Source of the DNA: Halomonas sp. JB37
GTDB taxonomy: Bacteria > Pseudomonadota > Gammaproteobacteria > Pseudomonadales > Halomonadaceae
Direction of reading: 5' to 3'
Length of the DNA: 64,000 nucleotides
NCBI RefSeq assembly: GCF_002332255.1
Contig: NZ_NRGW01000001.1
Location: 1,426,001-1,490,000, forward strand
The translations under genes were made by a program, and so were the position numbers. Under the pieces are notes generated by a model. That model had not been told where the DNA came from. It searched no databases and saw nothing but the letters and a program-made list of their open reading frames with translations. Below are positions 63,573-64,000 of this stretch, piece by piece (within the stretch, counting starts at the first letter, position 1; each line of letters starts with the position of its first letter).

Positions 63573-64000
63573 TGCCTGCTAGTGCATTGACGAAAGCTAG
63601 CGCTGCGCCGGTGGTCATCACCACCGGCGAACCGGCGGGCATTGGTCCCGAGCTAACGCTAATGCTGGCGGCGCAGGGCCTGCTGCCCGCCAATGCTGTG
63701 GCCATTGGCGACCCGGAGATGCTGCGCCAGCGTGCCGCCTCGCTGGGGTTGGACATCCCGATTGTTGAATGTTCGCCCGGTGAATGCCCGTTGGGCAATC
63801 ATCGCTTGCCCGTTTGGCCGGTGGCGCTTAGCGCGCCTGTAACGCCTGGCGTGCTCAACCCTGCCAATGCTGACTACGTGTTAGCCACCTTGGCGCTTGC
63901 AGTCGATGCCTGCCAGCAAGGCCAGGCGTCGGCAATGGTAACGGCGCCGCTGCACAAAGGCGTGATCATTGAAGGCGGGCACGTTGGTTTTACCGGCCAT
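63572..64000 (+). CDS. pdxA: 4-hydroxythreonine-4-phosphate dehydrogenase PdxA, cut by window edge
   Basis: 143 residues visible from ATG 63572, which shares a base with the surA stop (TGATG). PdxA features: ITTGEPAGIGPELTLML, AIGDPEMLRQRA, and TAPLHKGVI, the last with the substrate-binding lysine and histidine. Oxidises 4-phosphohydroxy-L-threonine with NAD in pyridoxal phosphate synthesis. The frame is open at the window end, so the C-terminal metal ligands cannot be checked. Confidence 0.95.
   Translation, partial: MPASALTKASAAPVVITTGEPAGIGPELTLMLAAQGLLPANAVAIGDPEMLRQRAASLGLDIPIVECSPGECPLGNHRLPVWPVALSAPVTPGVLNPANADYVLATLALAVDACQQGQASAMVTAPLHKGVIIEGGHVGFTGH

Overview
The window reads as chromosome of a halophilic gammaproteobacterium of the Halomonas group (Halomonadaceae). 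The strongest pointer is a complete ectoine-degradation cluster (doeA, doeB, doeX, doeC, doeD; 14524-20548), supported by gammaproteobacterial housekeeping blocks: ftsB-ispD-ispF-truD-surE-pcm-(DUF368)-nlpD-rpoS, speD with a yhfA-like gene, and lptD-surA-pdxA divergent from amgK-murU. No rRNA, tRNA, CRISPR array or intact insertion sequence was seen.

Layout. 1-2800: a blc/att-like lactone module: a truncated IclR regulator on the minus strand, divergent from an iron alcohol dehydrogenase and an AttM/BlcC-type lactonase, with a perfect palindrome between them. 2929-4158: a Gate-domain membrane protein. 4246-10615: a minus-strand operon best explained as D-apionate catabolism: ApnO-like oxidoisomerase, DctP/DctQ/DctM TRAP transporter, RuBisCO-like protein and DUF1537 kinase, under a divergent FadR-type GntR regulator (10847). 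11554-14240: LysO-like lysine exporter, a DUF3108-like exported protein and a GhrA-type reductase. 14524-20548: the doe cluster, with a 15-bp tandem repeat in the doeA-doeB gap and a strong terminator at the end. 20687-22289: HAD dehalogenase, ABM-domain protein and luxS.

22600-26140 looks like a small accessory insert: MarR regulator, unclassified membrane transporter and M20 amidase sharing a palindromic control region, followed by a frameshifted N-terminal remnant of an MmeI/PglX-like methyltransferase. 26314-31814: a CNNM/CBS protein, 1-Cys peroxiredoxin, ZIP transporter, and a MerR regulator with a Zn/Cd/Pb P-type ATPase sharing a MerR-type promoter. 32280-36446: SulP transporter plus tandem universal stress protein, then a minus-strand operon of two CrcB/Fluc subunits coupled to an ACR3-like carrier. 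36560-40288: leuA, an Lrp-type regulator, RidA and HexR. HexR overlaps the 3' end of a hybrid histidine kinase / REC-GGDEF-EAL pair (40278-44662). 44750-47414: an aldehyde dehydrogenase and a COG3146-type acyltransferase-like protein. The rest is core housekeeping, ending inside pdxA.

How it fits together: the accessory part is mostly carbon scavenging (lactones, a branched acid sugar, ectoine, an amide- or ureido-type substrate) plus metal, fluoride and oxidant defence. The second half is conserved cell-envelope, isoprenoid, stress-sigma and polyamine functions. Starts given below were often moved inward from the longest open frame, to the codon with a ribosome-binding site and family-typical N-terminus.
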